The translations under genes and the position numbers were made by a program. A stretch of 64,000 nt of DNA from Proteobacteria bacterium ST_bin11 (GTDB taxonomy: Bacteria; Pseudomonadota; Gammaproteobacteria; Methylococcales; Methylomonadaceae). The first letter of the stretch is position 1; each line of letters begins with the position of its first letter. Below are positions 1 through 9,588 of this stretch, piece after piece. A model generated the notes under the pieces. That model was not told where the DNA came from. It searched no databases and saw nothing but the letters and a program-made list of their open reading frames with translations. The stretch spans positions 62,001 through 126,000 of the forward strand of contig MSXO01000006.1 of the NCBI GenBank assembly GCA_002083615.1, read 5' to 3'.

Positions 1-143
1 TTCTTCCGATTTACGTTGATATTGCTGGCAACGGTTGTTGAGGCAAATAAGGCTGATGAAATGATAAATTCGCCCGACATAAAACCGATCACACCGGTGA
101 TAAACGCCAAACCGTTCAAAATATCTTTTTGTAAGTCATTCAT
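1..143 (-). CDS. small membrane protein, C-terminal part cut off by the window edge
   Basis: The minus-strand frame opens at an ATG at 143, with GGAG about nine bases upstream, and stays open to base 1. The 47 visible residues start MNDLQKDILNGLAFITGVIG and form a hydrophobic stretch (about residues 10-40) that could be one or two membrane segments. The protein is incomplete here and I do not recognise a family. The ribosome binding site and uninterrupted frame are the only support for calling it a gene. Confidence 0.5.
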   Translation of the reverse strand, partial: MNDLQKDILNGLAFITGVIGFMSGEFIISSALFASTTVASNINVNRK

Positions 144-352
144 TTTTTCTACTCCATAGTAAACACAGTCGCACTATAAAGTAGATGAAATTCATTAACA
201 ATACCGTTAAATAAGCATTATTTGTTTTACACAAGGAAACAATAGTCGCATTACAGCTGACAATAATGATCGACAACACCTTTAACTAGGCTAGAAACGC
301 TGAACTGCATGAACCTCCCTCTGAACTGACTAAGCGCCATCGAGTAGTGCTG

Positions 353-1069
353 TTAAAACTCGGCATCATGAAAAACGCTTTGGACATCGTCCAACTCGTT
401 CAACATGTCCAAAAACTTTTCGAACATGGCCACATCATCGCCGCCGATAGGGGTCACGCTTCTGGGTATAAATTGAATTTCATCCACTTCAAAGTCGATC
501 TCCCCTAACAAATCCGCTAAGGCCTGCTTTGCCTTGGCGTAGTCAGCATGGGGGGTAAATACAGTCAATTTGCCATCTTCGTTTTCCATATCGGACACAT
601 CCACATCCGCACTCAGCAAGGCTTCCAACACCGCATCTTCGTCGTTGTGTTTAAAAGCCAGGATTGCCGAATGATCGAACATATGGCTGACCGCACCTTG
701 GGTGCCGATCTTGCATTTAGTTTTGGTGAAACACAGACGTACATCGCCAAACGTGCGGTTGGGGTTGTCGGTCAGACAATCGACGATCACCATGCAGCCG
801 CCGGGGCCAAAACCTTCATAACGAGCAGGCGCGAAGTCTTCTCCACCGCCGCCCTTGGCTTTATCGATGGCCTTTTCGATGACGTGGGTCGGCACTTGGT
901 CTTTCTTGGCTCTATCGATCAAGCCCCGCAAGGTCAAATTGCCGGATGGATCGATACCGCCGGACTTAGCGGCCATATAGATTTCCCGACCATATTTGCT
1001 GTATACCTTGGCCTTGGCATCAGCGGTTTTGGCCATGGACACTTTACGGTTCTGATACGCTCTACCCAT
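353..1069 (-). CDS. YebC/PmpR (TACO1) family regulator, YeeN-like
   Basis: YebC/PmpR proteins bind DNA as transcription regulators, and recent work on the family points to a role in translation of proline-rich stretches on the ribosome; which applies here is unknown. The 238-residue product has the family core: [13 protein letters not shown] in the centre, RYEGFGPGG before it, and IDKAKGGGG near residue 70. The N-terminus (MGRAYQNRK) resembles the YeeN branch more than classic YebC, which begins MAGHSKW. The frame is open a further ten codons upstream. I chose the ATG at 1069 because the family begins there and GGGAG lies about ten bases upstream. No ruvC neighbour is visible; the next gene on this strand is the phytochrome. 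Confidence 0.88.
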   Translation of the reverse strand: MGRAYQNRKVSMAKTADAKAKVYSKYGREIYMAAKSGGIDPSGNLTLRGLIDRAKKDQVPTHVIEKAIDKAKGGGGEDFAPARYEGFGPGGCMVIVDCLTDNPNRTFGDVRLCFTKTKCKIGTQGAVSHMFDHSAILAFKHNDEDAVLEALLSADVDVSDMENEDGKLTVFTPHADYAKAKQALADLLGEIDFEVDEIQFIPRSVTPIGGDDVAMFEKFLDMLNELDDVQSVFHDAEF

Positions 1070-1213
1070 TCGACTTTTGCTCCCTAGATCGTTTGGCAAA
1101 AAGCGCGATTTTACAGATAAGTATTTGCAGTGGGAATTTTTTGGCGGGCATCGCCGCCCGGACTGGCAAGGTTCGAACCGATTTTCATGGCTGAAAAGCG
1201 TTGTTGAGCGCCC

Positions 1214-4200
1214 TTATTTTAGCAATTGCTCAAAAACCTCTAAGATCACTGGCTTACTAAACAGATAACCTTGAAACAGACCGCAACCGTGAGATTCCAG
1301 AAAAACCCGTTGCGCTTCCGTTTCCACGCCTTCGGCTATCACATCCAATCCCAAATTATTAGCCATGGCGATAATGGTCTGGACGATGACAGTATCATCA
1401 TGATCGATAGAAATATCCTGAACAAAGCTTTGATCGATCTTCAGTTGATCGATGGGCAATTTCCTGAGATTGGATAGAGACGAATTCCCGGTACCAAAAT
1501 CATCCATCGAAAACCGCACCCCAATTTCCCGTAGCGCATGCATTTTGCGGATGGTCTCATCAATGTCATCAAGCACCAGACTTTCAGTTAGCTCCAACTT
1601 TAACCGATTAGGATTGATGTCCATCTCCCGAATTATTTGCTTTACGACTTCAACGAAATCACCTTGCCTAAATTGCCGGGGGCTGACATTCGCAGCCAAC
1701 TGCAAATACTCGGTGTGCGGACTGCTCTCCCAAACTTTCAACTGGCGGCAAACGGTCTCCAGCACCCAACGCCCTATCGGCACTATCAAACCAACGTCCT
1801 CAGCCAGTGGAATAAACTCCGCAGGCGAAATCAAACCGCGCTCCGGGTGCTTAAAACGAATTAATACTTCAGCACCGATTATCTTTAGACTGTGCGCTAC
1901 CTGTGGCTGGTAGTGCAGTTCGAATCGGCCTTTTGCCAAAGCCGCGCGCAAATCATCTTCTAATTTGACTCGCGCATTGATACTGGCCTGCATCGTCGGA
2001 TCGAAGAAACGCACGGTATTCCGTCCGGCTTTCTTGGCCTGATACATGGCGATATCCGCTTGTTTGAGTAAGCTTTCTATGTCGGTTTCATGGTCATTGA
2101 ATAACACAGCGCCGATACTGGGCGAGTTATGATATTCGTGTTCAAGCAGCCGGTAGGGCTGCGTCAATGCGCTCAATATCTTGCTGGCAATGATTTCGGT
2201 TTGTGCGCCAGCATCCGCCACTTCATCGCTTAAATCGGTCAACATCACGACAAACTCGTCCCCGCCCAACCGGGAAACCGTATCGCCTTCTCGCACGCAA
2301 GCCACCAAGCGCTGCGCGACTAATTTCAGCAACAAATCGCCCATGTCATGACCGAGGGTGTCGTTTAGGGTTTTGAAATTGTCCAGATCAATAAACAGAA
2401 TGGCTCCCTCCCTGCCACTGCGCGCACTGGCTATCAAGGCGCGTTTCAGACGATCTTGTAATAATCGCCGATTCGGCAATCCGGTCAGGGCATCAAAATA
2501 GGCCAGGCGCTCAATTTCCTCAGCCGCCGCCTTGATCGACGTAATGTCCACGAACGTGGCCACATAGTTTCTGACCCAACCAGCCTGGTCTTTGACTGTA
2601 GATATAGCCAAATGGATCGGAAACACCGAACCATCCTTACGCTTACTGAAAATTTCGCCCTCCCAAGCCCCGGATTTATTCACCCTTTCCCACATTTCCG
2701 CATGGTAGCCAACCTCCTGCAAATCCAATTCCAGCAGACGCGGGTTCTTGCCCATGACTTCCGCACTCAGATATCCGGTAATCCGAGTAAACGCTTGGTT
2801 TACCCGTAAGATAAGGCGATTCTCATCCAAAACCATTATCCCTTCCTGCGACTCAAAAGCCGTCGCGGCAATCCGCAACTCCGCGTCCAACAGTTGCTGT
2901 TGCCGCAGTGATTGCTCTAAGCGACTCTTCTGCGCCAAGCCCTCCGGCAGAGTCATCGCCAACATCCTGGCAATGTCGATTTGCACATGCGACCACGGCT
3001 CGCTACGACCACGCCATAATTCCGTCCACATTTCAAAAGACTTACGCGGCGTGAGTTGATAGCTCCCATCCAACGCTCTCACCAAGCCTTTCTCGGCCTT
3101 ACCGGCCCAATTCACAGTACGCGGTTTTTCCTGCCGCAACCAAACGATGTAATTCCGCCTATCGCTGGGCAGTGGCGTGGTTAGTAGACCCGACGCGATA
3201 TCTTGATATTTCTCGGCCGGCGGAAAATCCTGAGAAAGATGACTAGAGCTATAGATCTCACCACTGGCTTGTTTGCCCAGCCAAAGTAACAAAGCCTTCA
3301 GTTCGGAAGACTTCAACACGTCGCCGTAGACATGCCGCTTACCTTCCACAACGGCGACTATCCCGCTCGCATCGAGTAAGCCCATTAGTTGCGGCAGCAA
3401 ACGTCGTAAGACGGCTTGTTCATGGTCGGTAAAAATATAATTCAGCAATTCGCCAATCACGTGGTTGGCTGTGGTCACGGCCTTGTATTGTTCCAGCGCC
3501 TCGATTGACGATAATTTCGACGAAACCAGGCGACTGATCAAGGTAACAGCCTCGCGCTGGGCAATTGACACGCGTTTTGCCGTAAAGTGATGACAGGCAA
3601 CCAAGCCCCATAAACGCCCGTGTTGCAGTAAAGAAATCACCATCGATCCCTGCACACCGATATTGCGTAGGTATTGAATATGAATAGGCGACAGACAGCG
3701 CAGGGCCGAATAGGTCATATCCAATGGCTTTTGGGTAATGGGATTCAGGCTGGGGACTATGGGCACTGGGTCAGCATCAATATCGGCGACCAAACGCACT
3801 AAGTTAGTGACGTAAAGCCGGCGGGCTTGTTCTGGAATATCGCTGGCAGGAAAGTGCAATCCCCGATAGGACGGTGCCTGTTCGACGCTGTTTTGGCTGA
3901 TCACCTGACCATTCCAATGTGAATCGAAGCGATAGATTATTACACTGTCATAGCCGCTTAGACGCCGCACCAAGACCGCAACTTCTTCGAAATAGCGAGA
4001 ATAATCACTGTCGGTGTCGTAGCGCAGCAAGGATTCTTGCATCTGCGCCAGAAATTCCGACAAGCGGCCCTCTTGGTCTGCGTCGCGATCAGGCACTAGT
4101 TCCAATACATTTAAGCCGTCGCTGATATAAGCATGCGCTTGCAGCTCCAACATGCATTGCCGTTGAGGGATACTGAGTTTACCGGTGGCGGTATTTTTGC

Positions 4201-4462
4201 GCTGTGCCACTTGGAACAGTAGCTCAACTTGCAATGCATTTTGCTCGCCAAACAAGTCTTGCAGCGGTTTACCGCAAACATCGTCGATCAATTCGACGAA
4301 AAACTGGCGAAAGTTGGCGCTGGCCTGCAATACGTTATACGGCGGGTCGGCACTCAATACCAGCAACGCTCCATGAGATTGGATTTGTCCAATCTGGTGG
4401 ATGGGCTCCGCCGCGCACTTTTGCAGAGCAATCTGAATATCTTGTTGATTTATGTCATCCAT
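1214..4462 (-). CDS. bphP: bacteriophytochrome with PAS-GGDEF-EAL output
   Basis: A red/far-red photoreceptor joined to c-di-GMP enzymes, 1082 residues. In order: PAS with the biliverdin-attaching cysteine (Cys16, in ALQKCAAEP), GAF with the PASDIP chromophore motif (about 205-210), PHY with the PRKSFEMW tongue motif (about 472), PAS (about 530-640), GGDEF and EAL. The cyclase site RLGGDEF is intact, and an RxxD inhibitory site (REGD) sits five residues before it. The phosphodiesterase has EVL in place of EAL, while NVSP, LTES, DDFGTG and AEGVE are kept, so activity is plausible. It lies 24 bases after the heme oxygenase gene, which would make its biliverdin. Expected in the cytoplasm. Which of the two activities light controls cannot be read from the sequence. 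Confidence 0.95.
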   Translation of the reverse strand: MDDINQQDIQIALQKCAAEPIHQIGQIQSHGALLVLSADPPYNVLQASANFRQFFVELIDDVCGKPLQDLFGEQNALQVELLFQVAQRKNTATGKLSIPQRQCMLELQAHAYISDGLNVLELVPDRDADQEGRLSEFLAQMQESLLRYDTDSDYSRYFEEVAVLVRRLSGYDSVIIYRFDSHWNGQVISQNSVEQAPSYRGLHFPASDIPEQARRLYVTNLVRLVADIDADPVPIVPSLNPITQKPLDMTYSALRCLSPIHIQYLRNIGVQGSMVISLLQHGRLWGLVACHHFTAKRVSIAQREAVTLISRLVSSKLSSIEALEQYKAVTTANHVIGELLNYIFTDHEQAVLRRLLPQLMGLLDASGIVAVVEGKRHVYGDVLKSSELKALLLWLGKQASGEIYSSSHLSQDFPPAEKYQDIASGLLTTPLPSDRRNYIVWLRQEKPRTVNWAGKAEKGLVRALDGSYQLTPRKSFEMWTELWRGRSEPWSHVQIDIARMLAMTLPEGLAQKSRLEQSLRQQQLLDAELRIAATAFESQEGIMVLDENRLILRVNQAFTRITGYLSAEVMGKNPRLLELDLQEVGYHAEMWERVNKSGAWEGEIFSKRKDGSVFPIHLAISTVKDQAGWVRNYVATFVDITSIKAAAEEIERLAYFDALTGLPNRRLLQDRLKRALIASARSGREGAILFIDLDNFKTLNDTLGHDMGDLLLKLVAQRLVACVREGDTVSRLGGDEFVVMLTDLSDEVADAGAQTEIIASKILSALTQPYRLLEHEYHNSPSIGAVLFNDHETDIESLLKQADIAMYQAKKAGRNTVRFFDPTMQASINARVKLEDDLRAALAKGRFELHYQPQVAHSLKIIGAEVLIRFKHPERGLISPAEFIPLAEDVGLIVPIGRWVLETVCRQLKVWESSPHTEYLQLAANVSPRQFRQGDFVEVVKQIIREMDINPNRLKLELTESLVLDDIDETIRKMHALREIGVRFSMDDFGTGNSSLSNLRKLPIDQLKIDQSFVQDISIDHDDTVIVQTIIAMANNLGLDVIAEGVETEAQRVFLESHGCGLFQGYLFSKPVILEVFEQLLK

Positions 4463-4486
4463 TCGTCAAGTTCAGGAGCGTGGAAC

Positions 4487-5119
4487 CTAAGAGTGTGCAT
4501 AGCAATCCAGCACGTTGATAAAGAATTGAAAAGTATGGCAGGCAGCGCGCTCGGCTAACCGCCGCTCACCCGCGTCTTCGGCAATACTTTCCGCAAAACC
4601 GAGAAAATCTTTCCACATAGTCGCTGTATTCTTACCGTAGCCATGATAGAAACAAGCGCCGGTTTCGCCGCTTAGCCCATGGTTTTCCGCGAGACTACGC
4701 GAAATAAGTTGTCCTCCCAACATCGAGCCCTCGATCACGTATAAAACCCCAGTGTATTCGCCAATACTGGAGGCAGTTGGCACAGGTATCGTTAATGCAG
4801 TTGATTTGATAGTGGCAATCGGCTCGATACCCAAGAAAGCCAGATCGTTGCAGATCCACGGCAGCTTAATGCGTTGAGAATAGTCCAGTTGACCGGATTG
4901 CGGTGACTGAAAGGCAATTAATCGACTTTCCAGAGCTTGATAGAGAATATAGTAGGCGGATAACAAGGTTCGGTACATGTCTAGCGAATAGCTTGGCTGG
5001 GTTAATCCGGCCAGTAAATTGTGTTGGTTTAAACGGTTGTGATAGTCATTGGTTGCATCTTTCAATGCATCGCGTACGGGCTGTTTGGACTTACACGGAT
5101 ATATATCGGAGGACGTCAT
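4487..5119 (-). CDS. bphO: biliverdin-producing heme oxygenase
   Basis: Opens heme to biliverdin IX-alpha, the chromophore of the adjacent phytochrome. The 210-residue product has the BphO hallmarks: an N-terminal helix with the proximal histidine (ATNDYHNRLNQH, about residue 30) and the distal-helix glycines in YVIEGSMLGGQLI (about 120). The frame extends five codons upstream to a TTG; I prefer the ATG at 5119 because the TTG has no room for a ribosome binding site, although none is strong here. It is the first gene of a two-gene operon with bphP. In this genome region it could also meet imported heme, but the linkage points to photoreceptor supply. Confidence 0.92.
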   Translation of the reverse strand: MTSSDIYPCKSKQPVRDALKDATNDYHNRLNQHNLLAGLTQPSYSLDMYRTLLSAYYILYQALESRLIAFQSPQSGQLDYSQRIKLPWICNDLAFLGIEPIATIKSTALTIPVPTASSIGEYTGVLYVIEGSMLGGQLISRSLAENHGLSGETGACFYHGYGKNTATMWKDFLGFAESIAEDAGERRLAERAACHTFQFFINVLDCYAHS

Positions 5120-5568
5120 ACAGAATCTTAGCAACCTAATTAAGTCAAAAATAGCAGTAACTATTCATTGCCTCGCAAAACTCTGCCAAATCCGCGGTAA
5201 ATTGCCGCCCTCTTGATGCAAAGGGCTGGGGAGAGGAAGAATTAAACTAGCATCGGTCAAAATATACCAACAATTCAGCGGAAAACCAGATGCATCTCAC
5301 CTTCATAAAGCCAGCAATAAACCGGCAGAGCCGCTTCAGAGGCAGAATCGGTAACGTGGTTAATCACTATCAACGCGACCGTAAGTACGACTGGCCTGTC
5401 AAACGGTAAGTCGCGACTGGTTTCAAAACGTTCCGCCCGAACGGAATGTGACTAAACGGGTAAATACATTTCCTGCAACTCTAATTCCTAAATAGCGACC
5501 AATTGCTGTCGCGCAGCGAATCTATCAGGTCAATTGAGCGCTAACTGGCGCGGTGTTTGCCGGCAGGC
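5120..5568. other. intergenic region upstream of bphO
   Basis: About 450 bases separate bphO from the end of the next minus-strand gene. An eight-base stem with a six-base loop lies at 5428-5449 (ACGTTCCG / CGGAATGT, one G-T pair) without a T run. The bphO promoter must lie here, but I cannot point to clear -35/-10 boxes. I see no credible gene. Confidence 0.4.
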
Positions 5569-8223
5569 TTAAAAATAGGGAAAACGCTCGCTCCAGACAA
5601 TGAAATCTTCTATCGGCACCGGTTTACTGAACAAAAATCCCTGACAGGCATCGCAGCCGTGCTGCTCCAGAAACAAACGCTGGCCTTCAGTTTCAACCCC
5701 TTCGGCGATCACCTCTATCCCCAGGTTTTGCGCCATTCCTATGATGGTTTGCACGATCACGGCATCGCTGGTCTTGGTCTCTATATTGCGAACAAAAGAA
5801 CGATCTATTTTTAATTGATCGAATGGCAACTGCGTCAGATAGGAAAACGACGAGTATCCGGTGCCGAAGTCGTCCAAAGAAAAGCGCACCCCGAGATCCC
5901 TGAGCGCATTCATTTTGAGGATGGTATCGTTGATATTCTCCAGTACCAGGCTTTCCGTAAGTTCAAGCTCCAGCAGTGCCGGGTTAACTTGACGACTAGC
6001 TAACGCCCGTTGCACGCTTTCGACGAAATCGGTGGCCCTAAACTGGCGGGCGCTGACATTAATAGCCAAGCGAAGCTGCCGGGAATGTGCACTACCCTCC
6101 CACTCTTTAAGCTGCGCGCAGGCCGCTTCCAACACACACTGACCGATCGGCAGAATCAAACCGGTTTTTTCCGCCAACGAAATAAATTCCAACGGCGACA
6201 CCATTCCGCGCTCCGGATGAAACCAACGCAACAACGCTTCGGCACCCACTACTTGGCGGTTTCGATACATCTGCGGTTGAAAATACAATGTAAATTGCTG
6301 CCCAACTAAGGCGCGGCGCAAGTCTTTTTCCAGATCGGCGCGGGCACTGGCCATTGCCTGCATACTGGGATCGAAGAAACGCACGGTATTGCGTCCGGCT
6401 ATTTTGGCTTGATACATGGCAAGATCAGCATGTCTGAGCAGTTCTTCCGCAGACGCCTGATCGCGATACAAACGAATACCGATACTGGCCGAACAATGAA
6501 ACTCATAACCACTCAAGTCATACGGGTGAGCAAGTGCTTCCAGCAGTTTCTCACCGACTTGCTTGGTCTGAAGCGCAGCAAGCTCGGCGTCAGCGCTCAA
6601 ATCCGCCAGTAACACCAAAAATTCATCGCCGCCTAGGCGTCCGACGATATCACACTCGCGCACACTGGATCGCAAGCGCCGGGCCACTTCGACCAATAAT
6701 TGATCACCAACATCGTGACCCCGTGTGTCATTTAGGGTCTTGAAATTATCTAAATCCAAAAACAGGATGGCGCCGTACAAGCCATTGCGGGCACCAGCGA
6801 CCAGTTCCTGACCCAAGCGATCTTGCAGCAAACGCCGGTTAGGCAAATGGGTGAGCGGATCGTAATAGGCCAAACGGTGGATTTCTGCGACGGCATCCTT
6901 ATTCTCGGTTATATCGGAAAGCGTACCGACGTAATGGGTGAGCCGGCCATCCGGTGCGACCACGGCGGCTATAGTCAGCCACTCAGCGACGATCAGGCCA
7001 TTCTTGCGGCGATTCCAGATTTCACCTTGCCAATGGCCGGTTTCCTGCAGTAAAGCCCACATACCGGCAAAGAATCCCTTGTCGTGCCGCCCGGAGTTGA
7101 GTATTTGCGGCGTTTTACCCAACACTTCCCCGGCCTCGTAGCCGGTCAGCGCGGTAAAGGCTCGATTCACACGCAGTATCTGTGCATCAGGCGATGTGAC
7201 GATCATCGCCACCTGGGATTCGAAGGCGATGGCGCTAATACGGAGCATTTCTTCTGCCTGCTTACGCTCGCTAATATCCCGGATAATAGCGATGCCGCCG
7301 GCAATCTTGCCCGTGGCATCGCGGTAAGGCGCGCAGGCCATATCTATCCATGTGCCGGAGGCAGCAGGCGACTGCTTGTATTCGCCCTCATAAACCACCT
7401 TTTCACCTTGCAGCGCTCGCTGCAAGGCTGCGAGTATCGGGGCGTCTTTAAAACTTTTAATATCCAGTCCGACGATGGCCTGGACTGTATTTTGCAAACT
7501 ATCGGCGAACGGTTCGTTGCAGTAAGTGACTATCAGATCGGTATCGTAATGGAAAATGCCGATGGGCGAATGTTTCAGCAGCAAACGATAGCGTTGCTCG
7601 CTGGCCCGCATGACTTCCTCTCGTTCAGCGGCATCGAGATGCAGCCCAATATTCTCGGAAATACTTCGATTGATACGCCGGAGGCTGACAAGCATGAAAA
7701 CTAAATATAACAATCCCGCCATGCTCATCGCCACAAACAACGAATTGCCGGATACGAACAAGCGAATAATCATGGGCAGTAGCGAAGTAACCGAAAATAG
7801 CACTGCGCTGGTTAAATCAGCGCAGAACGCCACCACGCCCCCAGCCGATAAACCCGCCAGCATAAAAATCAGAAACAGTTGATGCTGGGCGCTGTTAGCC
7901 GGGAACATCAGAAAGCCGGCTGCACCCCAAACCATTCCCACAGCCAATACGCCGATTCGAAACCGTCTCAACCAGAATAGCGTGGCAGCACCCGCAGCCG
8001 GCGCAGCGGTTCGATAGGCCTTGACCAGCAATGTGCGGGAAACCGCAACCGATACAATCAACGTCAACCAAGTAATGACGACGGACCCGCTGATTACGTC
8101 GCGCTGCATATAGGCAAGAATCCCCGCCAGTAGGGTGCTGCTGATCAATGACGCATTGCTAGCTGAAAACAGTTGGCGTAGCTGTGCTGCTTGAATTGCA
8201 GCCTGTTTGTTCGGGTTACTCAT
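5569..8223 (-). CDS. membrane-bound PAS-PAS-GGDEF-EAL protein
   Basis: A bifunctional-type c-di-GMP enzyme of 884 residues. The first 185 residues hold about five or six hydrophobic segments, which may be an uncharacterised membrane sensor. Two PAS domains follow (about 208-325 and 330-450; each with PAC features such as NRRKNG), then GGDEF and EAL. Both active sites look intact: RLGGDEF preceded by an RxxD inhibitory site (RECD), GAEALLRW, NVSARQF, LTES, DDFGTGYSS, KIDRSFV and AEGVE. A GTG directly precedes the ATG at 8223; I use the ATG. It stands alone on the minus strand. Sequence resemblance of its GGDEF-EAL half to that of bphP suggests the two share ancestry by duplication. Confidence 0.92.
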   Translation of the reverse strand: MSNPNKQAAIQAAQLRQLFSASNASLISSTLLAGILAYMQRDVISGSVVITWLTLIVSVAVSRTLLVKAYRTAAPAAGAATLFWLRRFRIGVLAVGMVWGAAGFLMFPANSAQHQLFLIFMLAGLSAGGVVAFCADLTSAVLFSVTSLLPMIIRLFVSGNSLFVAMSMAGLLYLVFMLVSLRRINRSISENIGLHLDAAEREEVMRASEQRYRLLLKHSPIGIFHYDTDLIVTYCNEPFADSLQNTVQAIVGLDIKSFKDAPILAALQRALQGEKVVYEGEYKQSPAASGTWIDMACAPYRDATGKIAGGIAIIRDISERKQAEEMLRISAIAFESQVAMIVTSPDAQILRVNRAFTALTGYEAGEVLGKTPQILNSGRHDKGFFAGMWALLQETGHWQGEIWNRRKNGLIVAEWLTIAAVVAPDGRLTHYVGTLSDITENKDAVAEIHRLAYYDPLTHLPNRRLLQDRLGQELVAGARNGLYGAILFLDLDNFKTLNDTRGHDVGDQLLVEVARRLRSSVRECDIVGRLGGDEFLVLLADLSADAELAALQTKQVGEKLLEALAHPYDLSGYEFHCSASIGIRLYRDQASAEELLRHADLAMYQAKIAGRNTVRFFDPSMQAMASARADLEKDLRRALVGQQFTLYFQPQMYRNRQVVGAEALLRWFHPERGMVSPLEFISLAEKTGLILPIGQCVLEAACAQLKEWEGSAHSRQLRLAINVSARQFRATDFVESVQRALASRQVNPALLELELTESLVLENINDTILKMNALRDLGVRFSLDDFGTGYSSFSYLTQLPFDQLKIDRSFVRNIETKTSDAVIVQTIIGMAQNLGIEVIAEGVETEGQRLFLEQHGCDACQGFLFSKPVPIEDFIVWSERFPYF

Positions 8224-8597
8224 CACTTATGATTTAGCGGCCGGATGCTGACTAACGACTGAAGTGGGTTTGGAACGACTTCGGATAAGCTCTTCGGATT
8301 TTACGCTAACCGGATTACCAGGCAATGCTGATTTTCGGAAAGTCGCTTTAAAATCGCAAACTGCAATTGGACCCTTGGCTCTGGAGAATAGCAGTTCCAA
8401 TAGTTCGAACAGGACCGGCACCTGTTAGACGCTGAGGGTTGCAGTTTGAGAGAATGGAAAATTGTCAGCAATTATTTCGGTCGGACTATTGAAACTTTCG
8501 CGGCTACCCCCAACTGTGAAAGAAACTTTAAAGCCATTTGCCTGTATTCGCCAACGCCGGCCGTTCGCCGGGATTTGCCCATGAAAGGAGTAATGAT
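8224..8597. other. divergent intergenic region
   Basis: The two flanking genes face away from each other, so both promoters should be here. A GTG-started 64-codon frame on the minus strand (8227-8421) abuts the next gene but has no clear ribosome binding site and no recognisable content. I see no other feature. Confidence 0.4.
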
Positions 8598-9260
8598 ATG
8601 AATTTACAGGAGCGCAACCAGCTCAGCCAGTTTCTAAGTCAACTGAACGAAGTGAGGCTACCCACCAAGGATACTGAAGCGGAGGCTCTGATCGTTGAAG
8701 CTGTCGCCAGACAGCCTGATGCGGCTTATTTGTTAGTGCAACGCGCCATGTTGCAAGACCAAGCTTTACAGTCTGCAAAAGCGCAAATCGCTGAGTTACA
8801 GAGCCAACTGCAAAGTGCTGGAGCCTCACAACGTAGTGGATTTCTGAGCAATGACCCTTGGGCGCAACCGGCCACCAATTCTGGTACAACCGGCGCAGTG
8901 CCGGGAGCAGGAAATTATCAAGTGCCGCGAGGCCCGGTTCCTGCGCAATCGCCCGGCTTTTTCGGTGGCGGCGCAGGCGGTTCAAGCTTCTTGGGTAATG
9001 TCGCCACAACTGCCGCCGGTGTGGTGGCCGGTTCTTTTTTGTTCCAGGGCATCGAAAGTCTGATGGGGCACCATAGCGCTGGCGGCTTGGGCCAGCAAGC
9101 GCTCGGGGAACAGGGAGTGCCCGAACAAACAGTGGTCAATAATTACTACGGCGACGAGGCCATAGAGCAGGCACGCAGCTCGGATAATCAAGACGATTAT
9201 TCGTTCAACGATGCAGACTACAGTGTGCCGGACGAAAGCGACGACTCCGACTGGATTTAA
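8598..9260 (+). CDS. DUF2076 domain protein
   Basis: A 220-residue protein of the DUF2076 family, whose function is unknown. The N-terminal 70 residues form the conserved helical part (NLQERNQLSQFLSQL, then a heptad-like AKAQIAELQSQLQ). The middle is rich in Gly, Ala and Pro, with a small hydrophobic glycine-rich segment near 130-155. The tail carries VNNYYG and ends in an acidic Asp/Ser-rich stretch, all typical of the family. The frame extends upstream, but the ATG at 8598 has AAAGGAG eight bases before it and matches the family start. It has no operon partner; it converges on katG. Confidence 0.85.
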   Translation: MNLQERNQLSQFLSQLNEVRLPTKDTEAEALIVEAVARQPDAAYLLVQRAMLQDQALQSAKAQIAELQSQLQSAGASQRSGFLSNDPWAQPATNSGTTGAVPGAGNYQVPRGPVPAQSPGFFGGGAGGSSFLGNVATTAAGVVAGSFLFQGIESLMGHHSAGGLGQQALGEQGVPEQTVVNNYYGDEAIEQARSSDNQDDYSFNDADYSVPDESDDSDWI

Positions 9261-9341
9261 TCAAGCGAGTCTGCCGCCTATCACGCCTATCGTTGGATTG
9301 ATTTTTAAAACGCCAGCCCAAATGAGGCTGTGCTAAAAACA

Positions 9342-9382
9342 CCCCCTCCTCCACACCCGCGCTGCGGGCTCAAGGAGAGGGG
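9342..9382. terminator. stem-loop between DUF2076 gene and katG
   Basis: CCCCCTCCT (9342-9350) pairs with AGGAGAGGGG (9373-9382), and an inner perfect stem CCCGC-gct-GCGGG sits at 9356-9368. No T run follows. It may act as a terminator or be a remnant of a dispersed palindrome. Confidence 0.4.
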
Positions 9383-9543
9383 TTGGATGTTTACGATAGC
9401 CTGCGAGGGGCGATAGTTTGGATTGACGGAGGCTGCGCGTCGCCCCGACATACCCGTTGGGGCACAAGTAAATTGCCGGTATCACGGTTATTTGAAGGGC
9501 CTTCCATTCGGCTGAAAGTGATACGCTATCAGATAAGCCTTTT

Positions 9544-9582
9544 TGCAAGGCACCCAATCTCGGTCAAGTTGGGCACCTTGCA
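9544..9582. terminator. inverted repeat just downstream of katG
   Basis: TGCAAGGCACCCAA (9544-9557) and TTGGGCACCTTGCA (9569-9582) form a 14-base stem with two mismatches and an 11-base loop. It lies seven bases past the katG stop, between two convergent genes, so a terminator is likely even though a T run is missing. Confidence 0.5.
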
Positions 9583-9588
9583 TACAGG

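Noticed and set aside
1140..1170. GC-rich hairpin between yebC and bphP as a terminator
   Set aside because: The short stem is flanked by a T run on the wrong side for either gene.
8227..8421. GTG-started 64-codon minus-strand frame abutting the PAS-GGDEF-EAL gene
   Set aside because: No ribosome binding site and no recognisable protein features; it lies in a divergent promoter region.
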